The position numbers and the translations under genes are program-made. A DNA stretch of 64,000 nucleotides from NCBI RefSeq assembly GCF_022259695.1, contig NZ_CP092099.1, positions 3,370,001 to 3,434,000 of the forward strand. Reading direction: 5' to 3'. The notes beneath the pieces were generated by a model. That model did not search any database. It was not told where the DNA came from and worked only from the letters and a program-made list of their open reading frames with translations. Below, piece by piece: positions 55,414 through 63,239 of this stretch. The stretch's first letter is position 1. Each line of letters starts with the position of its first letter. This DNA is from Flaviramulus sp. BrNp1-15. GTDB taxonomy: Bacteria > Bacteroidota > Bacteroidia > Flavobacteriales > Flavobacteriaceae.

Positions 55414-55878
55414 CTATAGTATTTCTGCAACTTTTGCACAAACAAACTCTAAAAAGCGTTCGTCTGCTTCGGTAAATGGATCTGGTGTATTTGAATCTAT
55501 GTCTATTTGACCAATATTTTCACCGTTTACAAAAATAGGCACTACAATTTCTGCTTTAACAGTAATACTACAAGCAATATAATTATCTTGAGCAGAAACA
55601 TCTGGCACCACAAAATTTTGGTTGCTAACTGCTACTTGTCCACAAATACCTTTTCCGAAAGGAATAATTGTATGGTCTGTAGGCTCCCCAACATAAGGTC
55701 CAAGTTTTAATTCTTCTTTATCTCCATTTTTAAAATAAAACCCTACCCAATTGTAATATTTAATATGTTTTTCGAGTAGTTCACAAATTTCTAGTAAACG
55801 TTCGTCAACTGTTTTTTGTTCATTAGAAATGATGGTTTCAACTTGTGGTTTTAGATTTTCAAAAATCATACTAAACAT
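55414..55878 (-). CDS. GAF-domain protein, free methionine-R-sulfoxide reductase-like
   Basis: 154 residues making up a single GAF domain. YYNWVGFYF, FGKGICGQ and YIACSITVKAEIVVPI match the free-Met-R-sulfoxide reductase family, with Cys79 and Cys103 at the positions of two of its three redox cysteines; the middle Cys is absent. The enzyme would reduce free methionine-R-sulfoxide using thioredoxin. The N-terminal Met may be residue 1 or 4. Confidence 0.8.
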   Translation of the reverse strand: MFSMIFENLKPQVETIISNEQKTVDERLLEICELLEKHIKYYNWVGFYFKNGDKEELKLGPYVGEPTDHTIIPFGKGICGQVAVSNQNFVVPDVSAQDNYIACSITVKAEIVVPIFVNGENIGQIDIDSNTPDPFTEADERFLEFVCAKVAEIL

Positions 55879-55982
55879 GTTTTGTTTTATTGAAAAATAA
55901 AGCGATGGAATAATTAAATCTTAATTATCGAGCAAAAATATTTAAAAAGATGTAAATTCGATGTTCTATTTTTTACTTTTTT

Positions 55983-56534
55983 TTGAAAGCACTTTTTATA
56001 AAATACAAGTCGGTTTTAAAATTTATACTTACATTTTTGTTGGTATACGCTGTTTTATCCTTAGGATATAAATTCTATTTACAATGGTCTGATGGTTCAA
56101 AGTTTTATCCAGATTATATGACACATTTGGTGGCAAAACAAACCGAGTCGTTGTTAAATACATTTGGATATAACACACAGGTTTTGCCTCATCCAGACGA
56201 ACCTTCAATGAAATTAATGCTTAATGGAAAATATTTAGCTAGAATAATTGAAGGTTGTAACTCCATAAGTGTGATTATTTTATTCATATCGTTTGTAGTT
56301 GCGTTTTCAGGTAAATTAAAAACAACATTTTTATATATACTTGCAGGAAGTGTTTTGGTTTATATAGTAAACCTTTTGCGTATTGTTGTTTTAAGTATAG
56401 GTTTGCATCATTATCCAGAATATTCAGAGTTTTTGCATACCGTAGTTTTTCCGGGAATTATTTATGGTATGGTATTTTTATTATGGATTCTTTGGGTTAA
56501 TCGATTTTCTAATTTAAAAAAGAAAAATGCATAA
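55983..56534 (+). CDS. xrtF: Exosortase family protein XrtF
   Basis: 183 residues starting at TTG (MKALFIKYKS); the next in-frame ATG is too far inside. About five membrane helices carry the transpeptidase triad of exosortases: Cys92 in IIEGCNSISV, Arg133 in NLLRIVVLS and His152 in FLHTVVFPGI. Exosortases cleave C-terminal sorting tails of exported proteins. XrtF is the flavobacterial type, and the overlapping next gene is its regular partner. No substrate gene is visible in the window. Confidence 0.92.
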   Translation: MKALFIKYKSVLKFILTFLLVYAVLSLGYKFYLQWSDGSKFYPDYMTHLVAKQTESLLNTFGYNTQVLPHPDEPSMKLMLNGKYLARIIEGCNSISVIILFISFVVAFSGKLKTTFLYILAGSVLVYIVNLLRIVVLSIGLHHYPEYSEFLHTVVFPGIIYGMVFLLWILWVNRFSNLKKKNA

Positions 56535-56955
56535 GTACATTAAATACATATGGGTTTCTCTGCTAATAGGATTACTAATTTTAATTAGATGGTTTGAAAA
56601 CGATTTGTTTTACGACCCTTATTTAACTTTTTTTAAAAACGACTATTTATACATTGATAGCCCTAGACGAGAAGTAGCAAAATTAGTTGCTTTTACTACA
56701 TTGCGATATATTTTAAACACCATAATTTCTTTAGCAATTTTATTTGTTTTTTTTAAGGATAAAAACATTGTGAAGTTTTCTGGAATAATTTACGGAATTG
56801 CTTTTATTCTATTGATTGCTATCTACTTATATTTTGTTGTTAATCCGTGTCAAGAAGACTATTATTTGTTTTTTAACATACGTAGGTTTTTAATCCAACC
56901 CATAATTTTAATCTTATTATTACCTGCATTTTATTATTATAAACTTAAAAACTAA
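56527..56955 (+). CDS. Exosortase F system-associated membrane protein
   Basis: 142 residues with four membrane helices and the sequence IRWFENDLFYDPYLTFFKND near the start, typical of the small protein found next to XrtF. It overlaps xrtF by 8 bp, so the two are translationally coupled. Its role in substrate sorting is unknown. Confidence 0.88.
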   Translation: MHKYIKYIWVSLLIGLLILIRWFENDLFYDPYLTFFKNDYLYIDSPRREVAKLVAFTTLRYILNTIISLAILFVFFKDKNIVKFSGIIYGIAFILLIAIYLYFVVNPCQEDYYLFFNIRRFLIQPIILILLLPAFYYYKLKN

Positions 56956-57012
56956 GTGTTAATCATTTAATAAAAATGAAGTTAGGTTTTTTGTTTTTTG
57001 TAATTTTGTATT

Positions 57013-57414
57013 GTGATAAAACAATTGATACATAAAAGTTTTTCTTTTCTACTAGCAATTCTGGTTTTGTTTTCAACGGTATCTTTCACTATTGAAAAAC
57101 ATTACTGTGGCGATGTTTTGGTAGATGTTTCAGTATTTGCTGAAGCTGAAAAATGTGCTATGGAATCTATGGAAATGCTTCAAAAAAAGACATGCTGTAA
57201 AGATGAAGTAGATGTATTTTTAGGACAAGACGAATTAAAATTCTCTTCTTTTGAAGACTTAGATATATCACAACAATTATTTGTAGCTTCTTTTACAATA
57301 TCATATATTAATCTTTTTGAAAGTTTACCTAAACAAACCATTCCTCATAAAGATTATTCTCCACCTAACTTGGTTACCGATATACAGGTTCTCGATCAGG
57401 TTTTTATCATTTGA
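57013..57414 (+). CDS. HYC_CC_PP family secreted cysteine-rich protein
   Basis: 133 residues starting at GTG (MIKQLIHKSF). A signal-like helix (SFLLAILVLFSTVSF) is followed by HYC at 30-32, Cys48, CC at 61-62 and the PP of SPPN at 117-118, which are the features that name this family. It is probably a periplasmic metal- or thiol-binding protein. A TAATTTTG box at 57001-57008 lies so close to the GTG that the mRNA may be leaderless, or the box may be unused. It opens a cluster of cysteine-rich metal genes. Confidence 0.82.
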   Translation: MIKQLIHKSFSFLLAILVLFSTVSFTIEKHYCGDVLVDVSVFAEAEKCAMESMEMLQKKTCCKDEVDVFLGQDELKFSSFEDLDISQQLFVASFTISYINLFESLPKQTIPHKDYSPPNLVTDIQVLDQVFII

Positions 57415-57429
57415 TTTTGACACACTAGT

Positions 57430-57505
57430 ATGATCCTGTCCCGATAACTATCGGGGTCATTTCAGGATCTCATCCATTCCCGCGCAGGTAGGAATCTCGT
57501 AATTT
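57430..57505 (+). repeat. Nested palindromes in the gap before the HMA-MauE gene
   Basis: Outer arms TGATCCTG and CAGGATCT enclose the palindrome CCCGATAACTATCGGG, and a second element ATTCCCGCGCAGGTAGGAAT follows. All are far more GC-rich than the surroundings and resemble dispersed flavobacterial intergenic repeats. Confidence 0.6.
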
Positions 57506-57569
57506 TTTGTTGAGTTTTTCAGTTTCTGTTTTAAACAGGAATAAAGCAATTAATTTTAATTATCAAATC

Positions 57570-58292
57570 ATGAAACATACATATACAGTTACAGGAATGA
57601 CCTGTAATGGTTGTAGAACCTCTGTTGAAGATGCGTTGAGCAAGCTTCCAGGTGTTACAAAAGCTTCTGTAGATTTAGAAAAATCTGAAGCCACCATTGA
57701 AATGTCTCAGCATATTTCAATAGACACATTACAAAAGGCAATATCAAACAAATACAGTATTTTTGAAAAGAATATTTTTCAAACAACACCGAATCAAATT
57801 GAAGAGCAAAAAAGCGATTTACAACAACTATTTCCTTTGTTCCTTATTTTTGCTTATATCATTATTGCATCCTCTTTAATTAATTATAAATCGGGAAATG
57901 CAAATGATTTTATGCTTGATTTTATGGGTTTATTCTACATAGTTTTTAGCTTTTTCAAGCTTTTAGATTTAAAAGGATTTCCAGAATCTTTTAAAATGTA
58001 CGACCCTTTAGCAAAAGCTTTTCCATTCTATGGCTGGATATATCCTTTTATAGAAGTTGCTTTAGGTTTAATGTTTTTAATGCGATTTCAAGTTCCATTT
58101 GCATTAATCGTTACACTTGTTGTTTTAGGAATTACAACTATTGGAGTTACAAAAACATTGTTAGATAAAAAATCTATTCAGTGTGCTTGTCTAGGAACTG
58201 CACTAAAACTTCCTATGACTAAAGCAACTTTTATTGAAAATAGCATCATGATTGTTATGGCAATAATTATGCTAATTAAAACCTATATTTAA
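57570..58292 (+). CDS. HMA domain fused to a MauE/DoxX-like membrane domain
   Basis: About 240 residues from ATG at 57570 (MKHTYTVTGMTC); a TTG at 57507 would add 21 residues running into repeat DNA and is rejected. The heavy-metal-associated domain (residues 1-70) has the metal site MTCNGC (CxxC at 12-15). Four membrane helices of MauE type follow, with Cys-Ala-Cys in IQCACLGTAL near the C-terminus. It may hand a soft metal, likely copper, or reducing power across the membrane. It is 2 bp before the TonB receptor gene. Confidence 0.88.
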   Translation: MKHTYTVTGMTCNGCRTSVEDALSKLPGVTKASVDLEKSEATIEMSQHISIDTLQKAISNKYSIFEKNIFQTTPNQIEEQKSDLQQLFPLFLIFAYIIIASSLINYKSGNANDFMLDFMGLFYIVFSFFKLLDLKGFPESFKMYDPLAKAFPFYGWIYPFIEVALGLMFLMRFQVPFALIVTLVVLGITTIGVTKTLLDKKSIQCACLGTALKLPMTKATFIENSIMIVMAIIMLIKTYI

Positions 58293-58293
58293 G

Positions 58294-60543
58294 ATGAAAT
58301 ACATTTTATACATATTAATATTGCTTCCAATCTTTCTTTTTTCTCAAGATGAGATTAAAGGAATGATAATGGAAGCTAATGATAAAAACCAACATATTGG
58401 TTTAGCCGGTGCAAATGTGTATTGGTTAAATACTGAAGTTGGAACAGTTACAGATATAGACGGAACATTTACTATTCCTTATAAACCTCAATACAAAAAA
58501 TTAGTAATTAGTTACGTTGGTTTTAAAACTGACACCTTAACTATTAATGAACCTAAAATGGTGCACCATTGGTTACAGCCAACCGATAATTTAGATGCTA
58601 TTACGGTTACATCTAGAAAAAAAGCTACGGCAAAATCGTATTTACAAGCAACAAATGTAATTAATGTAAGCAGCGATGAATTATTAAAAGCGGCATGTTG
58701 TAATCTGTCTGAAAGTTTTGAGACAAATCCGTCAATTGATGTCAACTTCGCAGATGCAGTTACAGGTACGCGCCAAATAAAAATGCTAGGTCTTACAAGT
58801 CCTTATATTTTAATAGCAACCGAAAATATACCATCTATTCGTGGTGCTTCACAGGCTTTTGGTTTAAGTTTTATTCCAGGTACTTGGGTAGAAAGTATTC
58901 AAATAACCAAAGGTGCTGGTAGTGTTGTTAATGGTTATGAAAGTATTGCAGGACAAATTAATGCAGAATTAGTAAAACCATCAACAGATGATAAGTTATT
59001 TGTAAATGCGTATGGTTCTGCAAATGGTCGGTTAGAGTTAAATACACATATAAATACTAAAGTGAGTGATAAATGGTATACAGGATTATATGTTCACGGT
59101 AATTTGCGAGATAAAAAGTTTGATAAAAATGATGATTCATTTTTAGACATGCCCTTGCAAAAGCAAATAAACTTAATGAATCGTTGGCAATATACTGATA
59201 CAGAAAAAGGCTTTGTTAGTTTTATTAATTTAAAATTCTTAAACGATGAAAAGCAAACGGGTCAATTAAATTTTAATCCTGACACAGACAGGTTAACAAC
59301 CAATGCTTGGGGTAGTGAAATTGACACAAAACGTTATGAAATTTCTGCTAAGTTAGGCTATGTTAATCCAAATGTTCCTTGGCAAAGTATTGGTATTCAA
59401 ACGGCATTTAGTAGCCATATACAAGATTCTTATTTCGGGTTAAAGCAATACGATATTACACACAATAGTTTATATACTAATGCCATTTACAATTCTATTA
59501 TAAGTGATTCTAGACATAAAATAAAAACAGGAATAAGTTATACTTACGACCATTATGATGAATTTTTAGATACTCAAAATCTGGATTCAAATTACGAAAG
59601 AACAGAGCGTTCTGTTGGTGCCTTTTTTGAATATAATTATGATAATCTTGATAAATTAAACCTTACTGCTGGTGTTAGAGTTGATAATCATAATTTATTA
59701 GGCACGTTTGTAACACCAAGAGTGCATGCGCGTTATACGCCTTGGGAAAAGTCTGCTTTAAGAGCATCTTTTGGAAGAGGAAAACGTAGTGCCAATATTT
59801 TTGCTGAAAATCAAAGTATGTTTGCAACATCTAGAGCTATAAATATTTTAAATACAAACGGAAAAATATATGGTTTAGATCCAGAAATTGCATGGAATTA
59901 TGGGATATCATTTTTACAAGGGTTTAATCTTTTTGAAAGAAAAGCTGATGTAACCTTAGATTTTTATAAAACCGATTTTAAAAATCAAGTGGTTGTGGAT
60001 TATGAAAACCCTCAAGAAGTTAATTTTTATAATTTGGATGGTAAAAGTTTTGCTAATAGTTTTCAAATAGAATTTAATTATAATGTCTTTGAGCATTTTG
60101 ATTTACGAACTGCTTATAAATACTATGATGTAAAAACAGATTATAATTCTGGCCTGTTAGAAAAACCATTAACACCCAAACACCGAGTATTTGCTAACGC
60201 ATCTTATGAAACTTATAAGAAGGATAATGGGCAACAATGGAAATTTGATGCAACGTATAATTGGTTAGGTAAACAACGTTTTTCGTCAACAGAAACAAAC
60301 CCTAATCAATATCAATTACCAGAGCGTACACCAACTGTATCAACATTAAATGCACAAATAACAAAAGTGTTTTCTCCAAAATTTGAAGTATATTTAGGAG
60401 GCGAAAACATTACAAATTTAAAGCAGTCTAATCCTATTTTAGGAGCTGATGATCCTTTTGGTTCGAATTTTGATACTACATTTGTATACGGACCAATTTT
60501 TGGAAGTATGTATTACGCAGGATTAAGATTTAAAATTGAATAA
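58294..60543 (+). CDS. TonB-dependent outer-membrane receptor with CC plug motif
   Basis: 749 residues with a signal peptide (LYILILLPIFLFS), a carboxypeptidase-regulatory-like domain (AGANVYWLNTEVGTVTDIDG), a plug (about 110-230) and a barrel ending SMYYAGLRFKIE. The plug contains LLKAACCNLSESF (Cys135-Cys136), a vicinal pair found in metal-related Bacteroidota receptors. It is flanked by genes for HMA proteins with 1-2 bp gaps, so it most likely imports or binds copper or another thiophilic metal complex. Confidence 0.9.
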   Translation: MKYILYILILLPIFLFSQDEIKGMIMEANDKNQHIGLAGANVYWLNTEVGTVTDIDGTFTIPYKPQYKKLVISYVGFKTDTLTINEPKMVHHWLQPTDNLDAITVTSRKKATAKSYLQATNVINVSSDELLKAACCNLSESFETNPSIDVNFADAVTGTRQIKMLGLTSPYILIATENIPSIRGASQAFGLSFIPGTWVESIQITKGAGSVVNGYESIAGQINAELVKPSTDDKLFVNAYGSANGRLELNTHINTKVSDKWYTGLYVHGNLRDKKFDKNDDSFLDMPLQKQINLMNRWQYTDTEKGFVSFINLKFLNDEKQTGQLNFNPDTDRLTTNAWGSEIDTKRYEISAKLGYVNPNVPWQSIGIQTAFSSHIQDSYFGLKQYDITHNSLYTNAIYNSIISDSRHKIKTGISYTYDHYDEFLDTQNLDSNYERTERSVGAFFEYNYDNLDKLNLTAGVRVDNHNLLGTFVTPRVHARYTPWEKSALRASFGRGKRSANIFAENQSMFATSRAINILNTNGKIYGLDPEIAWNYGISFLQGFNLFERKADVTLDFYKTDFKNQVVVDYENPQEVNFYNLDGKSFANSFQIEFNYNVFEHFDLRTAYKYYDVKTDYNSGLLEKPLTPKHRVFANASYETYKKDNGQQWKFDATYNWLGKQRFSSTETNPNQYQLPERTPTVSTLNAQITKVFSPKFEVYLGGENITNLKQSNPILGADDPFGSNFDTTFVYGPIFGSMYYAGLRFKIE

Positions 60544-60545
60544 TT

Positions 60546-60899
60546 ATGAAGAAAATAATAACAATAGCAGTACTACTTATAACAACTTCTTTTTTTGCAC
60601 AAAACAAAAATGCAAAAGCGACTATTGAAGTAGATGGCGTGTGCTTAATGTGTAAAGCTAGAATTGAAAAAGCAAGCTTAAGTACTAAAGGCGTTAAAAG
60701 TGCTAATTGGGATGTGAAAACTCACGAGTTAAAATTATTTTATGATGAGCGTAAAACCGATTTAAAAACTATTCAATCTAAAATTGCTGAAGCAGGACAT
60801 GATACCAAAGAAATAAAAGCAACTGATGAAGCATATGCTTCAGTGCATCCATGCTGTAAATATAGAGATGACGAGGTTGTTGATGAGCATGAAGATTAA
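60546..60899 (+). CDS. Secreted heavy-metal-associated (HMA) protein
   Basis: 117 residues with a signal peptide (IITIAVLLITTSFFAQ), an HMA fold with CLMC at 33-36, and a C-terminal tail with a second site HPCC (101-104) followed by an acidic end (DEVVDEHED). It probably acts as a periplasmic metallochaperone for the adjacent receptor. It ends the cluster. Confidence 0.88.
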   Translation: MKKIITIAVLLITTSFFAQNKNAKATIEVDGVCLMCKARIEKASLSTKGVKSANWDVKTHELKLFYDERKTDLKTIQSKIAEAGHDTKEIKATDEAYASVHPCCKYRDDEVVDEHED

Positions 60900-60904
60900 G
60901 AAAA

Positions 60905-60938
60905 ATAGAAGCCCAAATACTTAAATTTGGGCTTTTTC
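60905..60938. terminator. Bidirectional terminator between the metal cluster and the polyprenyl synthase
   Basis: AAGCCCAAAT / ATTTGGGCTT with a six-base loop and a T run of five on the plus strand. The converging minus-strand gene ends 2 bp away, so it may terminate both. Confidence 0.8.
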
Positions 60939-60939
60939 T

Positions 60940-61917
60940 TTATTTCTTTCTATCTATCACATAATTCACCATAAGTTTTAGTGAATTTTTATAGTTAGAT
61001 TCTGGGTAAGCTTCAAGTAGCTGCAATGCTTCTTCTTGAAAGGTTTTCATTTTGCTAACAGCATAATCTAAACCGCCATTATCTTTCACAAAAGTAATAA
61101 CTTGTTTAACTCGTTTAGAGTCTTTATTATGATTTTTTATGGAGTTAATCAGCCACTTTTTATCCTTTTTTGAAGACTTATTAAGAACATAAATTAAAGG
61201 TAAAGTCATTTTTTGCTCTTTAATATCTATACCTGTAGGCTTACCTATTTGCTCGTCTCCATAATCAAATAAATCATCTTTTATTTGAAATGCCATACCT
61301 ATAAGTTCTCCAAACTTGCGCATGGTTTCGACATGTTGTGATTCTGGTTTAACTGATGCTGCTCCCAAACTACAACATGCAGCAATTAAGGTTGCTGTTT
61401 TTTGTCTGATAATTTCATAATAAACATCTTCGGTAATATCAAGTTTACGGGCTTTTTCAATTTGAAGTAACTCACCTTCACTCATTTCGCGTACTGCAAT
61501 AGATATGATTTTAAGTAAATCGAAATCATTATTATCAATTGACAATAACAACCCTTTTGATAATAAATAATCCCCTATTAAAACAGCTATTTTGTTTTTC
61601 CAGAGTGCATTTACCGAGAAAAAACCACGACGCCTATTACTGTCATCCACCACATCATCATGTACTAAGGTTGCTGTATGAATAAGTTCTATAACCGAAG
61701 CTCCTCTATATGTCCTCTCACTTACTTCACCATTTGATACCATTTTAGCAACCAAAAACACAAACATAGGTCGCATTTGTTTACCCTTTCGGTTTACTAT
61801 GTAATGTGTTATTCTATTTAGCAGAGCTACTTTACTAGACATTGACAACTGAAACTTTTGTTCAAAAAGATCCATTTCAAATGCTATAGGTTGTTTTATT
61901 TGCTCTACTATTTTCAC
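60940..61917 (-). CDS. Polyprenyl synthetase family protein
   Basis: 325 residues of the trans-prenyltransferase fold, with the first Asp-rich motif in VHDDVVDDSNRRRG and the second in FQIKDDLFDYGDE, both intact. The length and motif fit a long-chain (octaprenyl-like) diphosphate synthase for the menaquinone side chain. It is 9 bp after rlmN, hence co-transcribed. Confidence 0.92.
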   Translation of the reverse strand: MKIVEQIKQPIAFEMDLFEQKFQLSMSSKVALLNRITHYIVNRKGKQMRPMFVFLVAKMVSNGEVSERTYRGASVIELIHTATLVHDDVVDDSNRRRGFFSVNALWKNKIAVLIGDYLLSKGLLLSIDNNDFDLLKIISIAVREMSEGELLQIEKARKLDITEDVYYEIIRQKTATLIAACCSLGAASVKPESQHVETMRKFGELIGMAFQIKDDLFDYGDEQIGKPTGIDIKEQKMTLPLIYVLNKSSKKDKKWLINSIKNHNKDSKRVKQVITFVKDNGGLDYAVSKMKTFQEEALQLLEAYPESNYKNSLKLMVNYVIDRKK

Positions 61918-61926
61918 AAATCTAAT

Positions 61927-62967
61927 TTAACTTTTATTAGCTAACTGCCCACAAGCAGCGTCAATATCTTTACCTCTGCTTCTTCGAACATTGACTACAA
62001 TTCTATTTTTTTCTAATGTATTAATGTAATTTTCTAAGGCTTCGTTAGTTGCTTGTTGAAACTCTCCATCATCAATAGGATTATACTCTATAATATTGAC
62101 TTTACAGGGCACATACTTACAAAATTTAACAAAAGCATCAATATCCTTTTGGGTGTCGTTAATGCCTTTCCAAACTACATATTCATAACTTATTTTACGT
62201 TTGGTTTTAGAATACCAATACTCAAGTGCCTCTCGTAAATCTTCTAATGGGAAAGTTTCATTGAATGGCATTATGGAAGTTCTTACCTTATCGATTGCGG
62301 AATGTAAGGAAACAGCTAAATTAAATTTCACCTCATCATCAGCCATTTTTTTTATCATTTTTGGCACACCCGATGTTGAAAGTGTGATGCGTTTTGGCGA
62401 CATCCCTAAACCTTCATCTGAAGTAATTTTATCAATGGCTTTTATAACATTATTATAGTTCATGAGTGGTTCGCCCATACCCATAAATACAATATTGCTT
62501 AATGGACGATTATGATACAATCTGCTTTCATTATCTATAGCGACAACTTGGTCGTAAATTTCGTCTGGGTTTAAATTACGCATACGCTTTAAACGCGCTG
62601 TTGCACAAAATTTACAATCTAAACTACAACCTACTTGACTTGACACACAAGCAGTTGTTCTGGTAGCTGTTGGTATTAAAACCGATTCTACAATTAATCC
62701 ATCGTGTAAGCGTACAGCATTTTTAACAGTTCCGTCGCTACTACGTTGCATAGTATCAACCTTTATATGGTTTATGACAAAATTGTCTTGCAGCATTTGG
62801 CGTGTTTCTTTTGAAATATTTGTCATATCCTCAAAAGTATGCGCAGCTTTTTGCCAAAGCCACTCGTAAACTTGATTTCCTCGAAATGCTTTATCGCCTT
62901 GTTTTACAAAGAAATCTCGTAATTGCTCTTTGGTTAATGCGCGTATGTCTTTTTTACCTGTTGCCAT
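61927..62967 (-). CDS. rlmN: 23S rRNA (A2503-C2) / tRNA methyltransferase RlmN
   Basis: 346 residues, with the radical SAM motif CSLDCKFCATA, the catalytic Cys in the C-terminal RGKDIDAACGQL, and the N-terminal helical domain (FRGNQVYEWLWQKAAHTF). It methylates A2503 of 23S rRNA and A37 of some tRNAs. It is divergent from nothing; a 272-bp gap with repeats separates it from queA. Confidence 0.96.
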   Translation of the reverse strand: MATGKKDIRALTKEQLRDFFVKQGDKAFRGNQVYEWLWQKAAHTFEDMTNISKETRQMLQDNFVINHIKVDTMQRSSDGTVKNAVRLHDGLIVESVLIPTATRTTACVSSQVGCSLDCKFCATARLKRMRNLNPDEIYDQVVAIDNESRLYHNRPLSNIVFMGMGEPLMNYNNVIKAIDKITSDEGLGMSPKRITLSTSGVPKMIKKMADDEVKFNLAVSLHSAIDKVRTSIMPFNETFPLEDLREALEYWYSKTKRKISYEYVVWKGINDTQKDIDAFVKFCKYVPCKVNIIEYNPIDDGEFQQATNEALENYINTLEKNRIVVNVRRSRGKDIDAACGQLANKS

Positions 62968-62990
62968 AAGTGATGCAAAAATAGTGAAAG

Positions 62991-63027
62991 GATTTGCGAT
63001 TTACGATTTTTGATTTACGAATTATAA
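62991..63027. repeat. Degenerate GATTTACG tandem tract
   Basis: GATTTGCGATTTACGATTTT followed by TGATTTACGA: three to four copies of a GATTTACG-like unit just upstream of rlmN. Confidence 0.5.
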
Positions 63028-63040
63028 ATTGAAATTGTGT

Positions 63041-63195
63041 TTTGCATTAGGGATTGCAACGGCATCCTTTTTAAAACTTTGAGCAAACGAAAATTAAATT
63101 ACTGACTATAATTATAACGATTGTATGTGATTTGATTACTAAAAAATGACTTTTTAAAAAGATATAGTGGAAAGCGCGACCCTTTTGGGGAATGC
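63041..63195 (-). repeat. Flavobacterial intergenic repeat, copy 2 (inverted relative to copy 1)
   Basis: TAGGGATTGCAACGGCATCC at one end and GATATAGTGGAAAGCGCGAC at the other match, as reverse complement, the two ends of the element at 19094-19200. The interior (about 80 bp) is unrelated and AT-rich. Confidence 0.65.
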
Positions 63196-63203
63196 CCTAA
63201 AAT

Positions 63204-63236
63204 TAAAAAAAGCCTTGAATACACAAGGCTTTTAAG
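63204..63236 (-). terminator. Terminator after queA
   Basis: On the minus strand AAAGCCTTG/CAAGGCTTT with a seven-base loop is followed by a run of T residues. Confidence 0.8.
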
Positions 63237-63239
63237 AAT

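Noticed and set aside
57507-57569. Extended start of the HMA-MauE gene at 57507
   Set aside because: It would use TTG within or beside repeat DNA and add 21 residues before the usual HMA start MKHTYTVTGMTC.
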